From Streptomyces sp. cg36 (GTDB lineage: Bacteria; Actinomycetota; Actinomycetes; Streptomycetales; Streptomycetaceae), in contig NZ_CP163520.1 of NCBI RefSeq assembly GCF_041080675.1, forward strand, positions 6,014,001 through 6,078,000: DNA of 64,000 bases, given 5' to 3'. The notes under the pieces were generated by a model that was given only the letters and a program-made list of their open reading frames with translations, was not told where the DNA came from and did not search any database. Position numbers and translations under genes: made by a program. Shown here piece after piece: positions 60,609 through 64,000 of the stretch. How positions within the stretch are numbered: the first letter of the stretch is position 1; each line of letters opens with the position of its first letter.

Positions 60609-61310
60609 GTGACCATGGACATCCAGCAGAACGGGCGGATGGCGGACGCCGTCCGCAACAACGCCGAGTGGTGCGCCGCCCTGTGCCGCGCGCACGGCAT
60701 CACGGGGGAGTGGGGCCCGCGCGCCTGGACCAGCCCCCGGCGCACCCCGCTGTACTACCCGGACGCGGTGACCCTCGCGCCCGGGGCGCGGGCGGGCGAC
60801 ATCGTGCCCCTGATCGACGCCGCTCCGGGCGCCTCCGTCAAGGACAGCTTCGCCACCCTCGACCTGACGGCCGACGGCTTCGGGGTCCTCTTCGACGCCC
60901 GGTGGATCCACCGCCCCGCGCCCGGGCCGGGCACCGGCGGCTGGGAACCGGTGCGCACGGCCGAGGAGTTGGCCGCCTGGGAGCTGGCCTGGTCGGACGG
61001 GGAGGGCGGCGGTCTCTTCCCGCCCGCGCTGCTCGAAGAGGACGCGCACACCTTCCTCGCGGCCCGGGACGCGGACGGCCGGACCGTGGCGGGCGCCGTC
61101 GCCAGTACGAGCGGGCCGGTGGTGGGCGTCTCCAACCTGTTCGCGGCCGACGGCGGCCTCGACGCGGCCTGGGCCGGATGCCTGGACGCGCTCGCCCGCC
61201 ACCGGCCCGGCCTCGACGTCGTCGGCTACGAGAGCGGCGACGACCTCGACGCCGCCGTGCGCGCCGGGTTCGCCCCGGTCGGCGAGCTCAGGATCTGGCT
61301 GCTTCGGTGA
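60609..61310 (+). CDS. GNAT-like protein
   Basis: A 233-residue cytoplasmic protein. The C-terminal part has FLAARDADGRTVAGAVAS, GVSNLFAADG and a late VGYESGDDLDAAVRAGFAPVGELRIWL segment, the layout of a GNAT fold with a poorly conserved acetyl-CoA loop. The N-terminal half is unrelated to families I know. GTG at 60609 has GGGAGGA 8 nt upstream; an ATG two codons later is the alternative. Its 3' end overlaps the convergent DinB-like gene by 23 bp. Substrate unknown. Confidence 0.68.
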   Translation: MTMDIQQNGRMADAVRNNAEWCAALCRAHGITGEWGPRAWTSPRRTPLYYPDAVTLAPGARAGDIVPLIDAAPGASVKDSFATLDLTADGFGVLFDARWIHRPAPGPGTGGWEPVRTAEELAAWELAWSDGEGGGLFPPALLEEDAHTFLAARDADGRTVAGAVASTSGPVVGVSNLFAADGGLDAAWAGCLDALARHRPGLDVVGYESGDDLDAAVRAGFAPVGELRIWLLR

Positions 61311-61947
61311 GGGGCTCGCCGTACCAGCGCCAGGTGTCCTGGTGCGGCAGCTCCGGCAGGTCGGCCCGGCCGGTGGCCCACAGCAGCACGCGCCACCGGT
61401 CCGGCTCGGCCGGGACGTCGCGGAACAGCCGCGCCAGCACCCGGTCGCACAGTCCGCCGGGCGGCGTCCAGCCGACGCCGAGGCCCTGGGCCACGTCATG
61501 GGTGTGCAGCAGGGTCTCCACGATCCCCATCGCCGCGAAGCCCTCCGGGTCCGAGACGCCGAAGCCGTGGTGGGCGCGCACCTCCGGGGAGGACGTGCGG
61601 ACCATCGCGGTCAGCAGGGCGCCGCTGGCCTCCAGGGTCTGGAGGAGCCCGGCGGGCCCGGCCGCGCGGTCGGCGTGCACCGCGTTGCGGGGCCCGCCGG
61701 GCCGCTTCGCCTCCCACAGGTACGGCACCTCGCCGTCGAGCGGCGGCTGCTGCGGGCCGAGCTGCACGGCGTACGCGAAGAGGTCGTCCGAGAGGTGCTC
61801 GACGGTCTCCCAGCAGTCCCACTCCAGGGAGCCCGCCCGCACGCTCCAGTCCGCGCCGAGCCCCGCCCGCAGCGCGGTGACCGAGAGCCGCACGGAGTGC
61901 TCGACATCGGCGCCGGTGACGGGAGTTCGTGAAGTCGCATCAGCCAT
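61288..61947 (-). CDS. DinB/MDMPI-like protein
   Basis: A 219-residue protein of the mycothiol-dependent maleylpyruvate isomerase-like/DinB superfamily. WETVEHLSDDLFAYA and the later HTHDVAQGLG supply the His/Glu/His positions that bind a metal in this fold. These proteins often use mycothiol, the actinobacterial thiol. Function here is unknown. It lies 19 bp downstream of ectD on the same strand, so it may be read with the ectoine operon, and overlaps the convergent GNAT-like gene. Confidence 0.75.
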   Translation of the reverse strand: MADATSRTPVTGADVEHSVRLSVTALRAGLGADWSVRAGSLEWDCWETVEHLSDDLFAYAVQLGPQQPPLDGEVPYLWEAKRPGGPRNAVHADRAAGPAGLLQTLEASGALLTAMVRTSSPEVRAHHGFGVSDPEGFAAMGIVETLLHTHDVAQGLGVGWTPPGGLCDRVLARLFRDVPAEPDRWRVLLWATGRADLPELPHQDTWRWYGEPLTEAARS

Positions 61948-61966
61948 GGACCGACCGTACCAACGA

Positions 61967-62821
61967 TCACCGCACCGGCGTGAAGTCTCTCGCGCCGATG
62001 AACTCCGGGCGCCGCACCGGGGCCGCGAACGGCTCGGCCGCCGCGTTCTCCACGCTGTTGAAGACGATGAAGACGTTGCTGCGCGGATACGGGGTGATGT
62101 TGTCCCCGGAGCCGTGCATGCAGTTGCAGTCGAACCAGGTCGCCGAGCCCGCGCGGCCGGTGAACAGCCGGATGCCGTGCCGGTCGGCCATCGTGGTCAG
62201 CGCCCCGTCGGACGGCGTGCCCGCGTCCTGCATCTGCAGCGACTTCTTGTAGTTGTCCTCGGGCGTGGCCCCGGCGCACCCGAGGAAGTCCCGGTGCGAA
62301 CCGGGCATGATCATCAGGCCGCCGTTGGTGTCGTGGTTCTCGGTGAGCGCGATCGACACCGACACGGTCCGCATCCGGGGCAGACCGTCCTCGGCGTGCC
62401 AGGTCTCGAAGTCCGAGTGCCAGTAGAAGCCCGACGCGCCGAACCCCGGCTTCACATTGATCCGCGACTGGTGGACGTACACGTCCGAGCCCAGGATCCG
62501 CCGGGCGGTGCCGACCACGCGCTCGTCGCGCACCAGACCCGCGAAGACCTCGCTCAGCCGGTGCACCTCGAAGACCGAGCGCACCGACCGCGTCTGCGGC
62601 TCCACGATCGAGCGCTCGTCGGCGCGGACCGCCGGATCGGCGATCATCCGCTCCAGCTCGCGCCGGTAGAAGGCCACCTCGTCGTCGGCGAGCAGCTGGT
62701 CGACGGTGAGGAAGCCGTCCTTCTCGTACGACTCGAAGCCCTCCGACGGGCCCCAGACGACCGGGTCCTGACGGGGCGTCACCACTTCGGCGGCGCCGCG
62801 GGTGGGGTACAGGTCCTGCAT
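61967..62821 (-). CDS. ectD: Ectoine hydroxylase
   Basis: A 284-residue Fe(II)/2-oxoglutarate dioxygenase. The diagnostic segment FYWHSDFETWHAEDG carries the first His and Asp iron ligands, the third His lies in DCNCMHGSGDN, and the 2-oxoglutarate Arg in PRSNVFIVFN. It converts ectoine to 5-hydroxyectoine. It starts 5 bp after ectC in the usual ectABCD order. Fully intact. Confidence 0.96.
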   Translation of the reverse strand: MQDLYPTRGAAEVVTPRQDPVVWGPSEGFESYEKDGFLTVDQLLADDEVAFYRRELERMIADPAVRADERSIVEPQTRSVRSVFEVHRLSEVFAGLVRDERVVGTARRILGSDVYVHQSRINVKPGFGASGFYWHSDFETWHAEDGLPRMRTVSVSIALTENHDTNGGLMIMPGSHRDFLGCAGATPEDNYKKSLQMQDAGTPSDGALTTMADRHGIRLFTGRAGSATWFDCNCMHGSGDNITPYPRSNVFIVFNSVENAAAEPFAAPVRRPEFIGARDFTPVR

Positions 62822-62826
62822 GTCGA

Positions 62827-63231
62827 TCAGCCCTCCTCGGGTTCGGTCAGCAGCGGGTAGACGCCGTTCTCGTCGTGGTCCTCCCGTCCGGTGACGGGCG
62901 GGTTGAAGACGCAGACGCAGCGGAAGTCGGTCTTGGGACGCAGGGTGTGGCGCTCATGGCCGTTCAGCAGGTACATCGTGCCGGGCTCGATCCAGTGGGT
63001 CTCGCCGCTCTCGTGGTCGGTGAGCTCGGCCTCGCCCTCCACGCACAGCACCGCCTCGATGTGGTTGGCGTACCACATCGACGTCTCGGTGCCCGCGTAC
63101 AGGACCGTCTCGTGCAGGGAGAAGCCGACCTTCTCCTTGGCGAGCACGATCCGCTTGCTCTCCCAGGTGCCGGAGGCGGCCCGGACGTGGCGGTCGGTGC
63201 CCTCGATGTCCTTCAACGAGCGGACGATCAC
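62827..63231 (-). CDS. ectC: Ectoine synthase
   Basis: A 134-residue cupin enzyme of usual length. It begins [14 protein letters not shown] and has the cupin core [20 protein letters not shown] and [15 protein letters not shown]. It cyclises N-gamma-acetyl-diaminobutyrate to ectoine. The GTG start has GGGAG about 10 nt upstream. It lies 32 bp after ectB and 5 bp before ectD. Confidence 0.96.
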   Translation of the reverse strand: MIVRSLKDIEGTDRHVRAASGTWESKRIVLAKEKVGFSLHETVLYAGTETSMWYANHIEAVLCVEGEAELTDHESGETHWIEPGTMYLLNGHERHTLRPKTDFRCVCVFNPPVTGREDHDENGVYPLLTEPEEG

Positions 63232-63263
63232 AGTGGGTTGCTCCCTTTCCTCGTAGGTACGGC

Positions 63264-64000
63264 TCAGACGGCCGTCTCGCGGACGGCGCGGGCGAGGGTG
63301 CGCAGCCCCTCGTCCAGCTCGTCCTCGGTGATGGTCAGCGGCGGCAGCAGCTTGGCCACCTCGCTCCGCGGGCCGGACGTCTCCACCAGCAGGCCGAGGT
63401 CGAAGGCGCGCCGCGCCACCCTGCCCGCCCGGTCCTTGTCGTGGAACTCCAGGCCCCAGACCAGACCGTGGCCCCGGTACTCCTTGACGTCGACCAGGTT
63501 CTCCTCGGTGAGGGAGATCAGCGCCTGCTCGACCTGCTCGCCCCGGGTCCTGGTCTGCTTCTCCAGGGCGCCGCCGTCCGACCAGTACGCCTCCAGGGCC
63601 GCGGTCGCGGTGACGAAGGCGGGGTTGTTGCCGCGGAAGGTGCCGTTGTGCTCGCCCGGCTCCCACACGTCCAGCTCCGGCTTGAACAGGCAGAGCGACA
63701 TGGGCAGTCCGTAGCCGCTGATCGACTTGGAGAGCGTGACGATGTCCGGGCTGATGCCCGCCTCCTCGAACGAGAAGAACGCGCCGGTGCGCCCGCACCC
63801 CATCTGGATGTCGTCGACGATCAGCAGCATGTCCTGGCGCCGGCACAGATCGGCGAGCGCCCGCAGCCACTGGGGCCGGGCCACGTTGATGCCGCCCTCG
63901 CCCTGCACGGTCTCCACGATCACGGCCGCGGGCTTGTTGAGCCCGGAGCCCTGGTCCTCCAGGAGCCGCTCGAACCACAGGAAGTCGGGCACCTGCCCGT
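63264..64000 (-). CDS. ectB: Diaminobutyrate-2-oxoglutarate transaminase, C-terminal part
   Basis: The C-terminal 245 residues of a class III aminotransferase; the 5' part and ectA lie beyond the window. [16 protein letters not shown], the PLP aspartate in [15 protein letters not shown] and the PLP lysine in [11 protein letters not shown] are all present. It makes L-2,4-diaminobutyrate from aspartate semialdehyde, the first ectoine step. Aspartate semialdehyde is also the DapA substrate. Confidence 0.95.
   Translation of the reverse strand, partial: GQVPDFLWFERLLEDQGSGLNKPAAVIVETVQGEGGINVARPQWLRALADLCRRQDMLLIVDDIQMGCGRTGAFFSFEEAGISPDIVTLSKSISGYGLPMSLCLFKPELDVWEPGEHNGTFRGNNPAFVTATAALEAYWSDGGALEKQTRTRGEQVEQALISLTEENLVDVKEYRGHGLVWGLEFHDKDRAGRVARRAFDLGLLVETSGPRSEVAKLLPPLTITEDELDEGLRTLARAVRETAV

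Noticed and set aside
1..64000. tRNA, rRNA, CRISPR, insertion sequence, phage or integrase genes
   Set aside because: None was seen by reading the sequence and proteins. A covariance-model scan could still reveal small RNAs.

Overview
The window is a very GC-rich, densely packed actinobacterial chromosome segment that reads as Streptomyces. The evidence is strong G/C at third codon positions, frequent GTG starts, many 4-nt ATGA/GTGA start-stop overlaps, and a gene order typical of the Streptomyces core chromosome. No rRNA, tRNA, CRISPR array, insertion sequence or phage gene was seen. The window starts inside tpiA and ends inside ectB.

Positions 1-16575 hold central carbon metabolism and heme A synthesis. 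In order they are the tpiA 3' end, secG, an RbpA-type RNA polymerase-binding protein, an MFS exporter with a candidate LexA-independent (PafBC-type) DNA-damage promoter, and pgi. The convergent pentose phosphate operon tkt-tal-zwf-opcA-pgl follows, then ctaB, a small unknown gene, a degenerate amidohydrolase-like gene, ctaA and a two-gene ABC exporter. Positions 16576-23563 hold the sufR-B-D-ferredoxin-C-S-U-T iron-sulfur assembly operon, with a SufR-type operator at its start and a 21-bp hairpin terminator. As I recall, the same tpi-secG-pentose phosphate-cta-ABC-suf order occurs in mycobacteria.

Positions 23564-41411 hold a secreted DUF3616-like protein, a TetR/SMR pair, and an HxlR-peroxiredoxin fusion regulator divergent from an MFS exporter. 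Next come dapD and dapA (lysine/diaminopimelate), a small two-gene cysteine-rich unit, a secreted nuclease, a 0.4-kb array of a 63-bp repeat, a Tat-exported PhoX-like protein, and two tandem Ser/Thr kinases with C-terminal PQQ-type repeats.

Positions 41581-53465 hold a FabF-type ketosynthase, a two-domain TerD protein behind a candidate ECF promoter, and a dispersed uronate oxidation set (udh, kdgD, iclR and a KGSADH-type aldehyde dehydrogenase). An unknown protein, an MFS transporter, a penicillin-binding protein and a GNAT lie between these. Three related palindromes at the udh, kdgD and iclR promoters suggest one IclR regulon.

Positions 53524-64000 hold a MerR/DHA2 exporter pair, a GlxA-type regulator, a DsbA/FrnE oxidoreductase with a textbook sigma-R promoter, a class V aminotransferase and a MarR/Old-Yellow-Enzyme pair with paired operators. 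They end with a GNAT-like gene, a DinB-like gene, and ectD, ectC and part of ectB for ectoine and 5-hydroxyectoine synthesis.

Many genes sit in small regulator-plus-target pairs with visible operators. The least ordinary are the HxlR-peroxiredoxin fusion with its divergent exporter, the kinases with internal Tat-like anchors, and the split uronate regulon with an unknown protein inside it.
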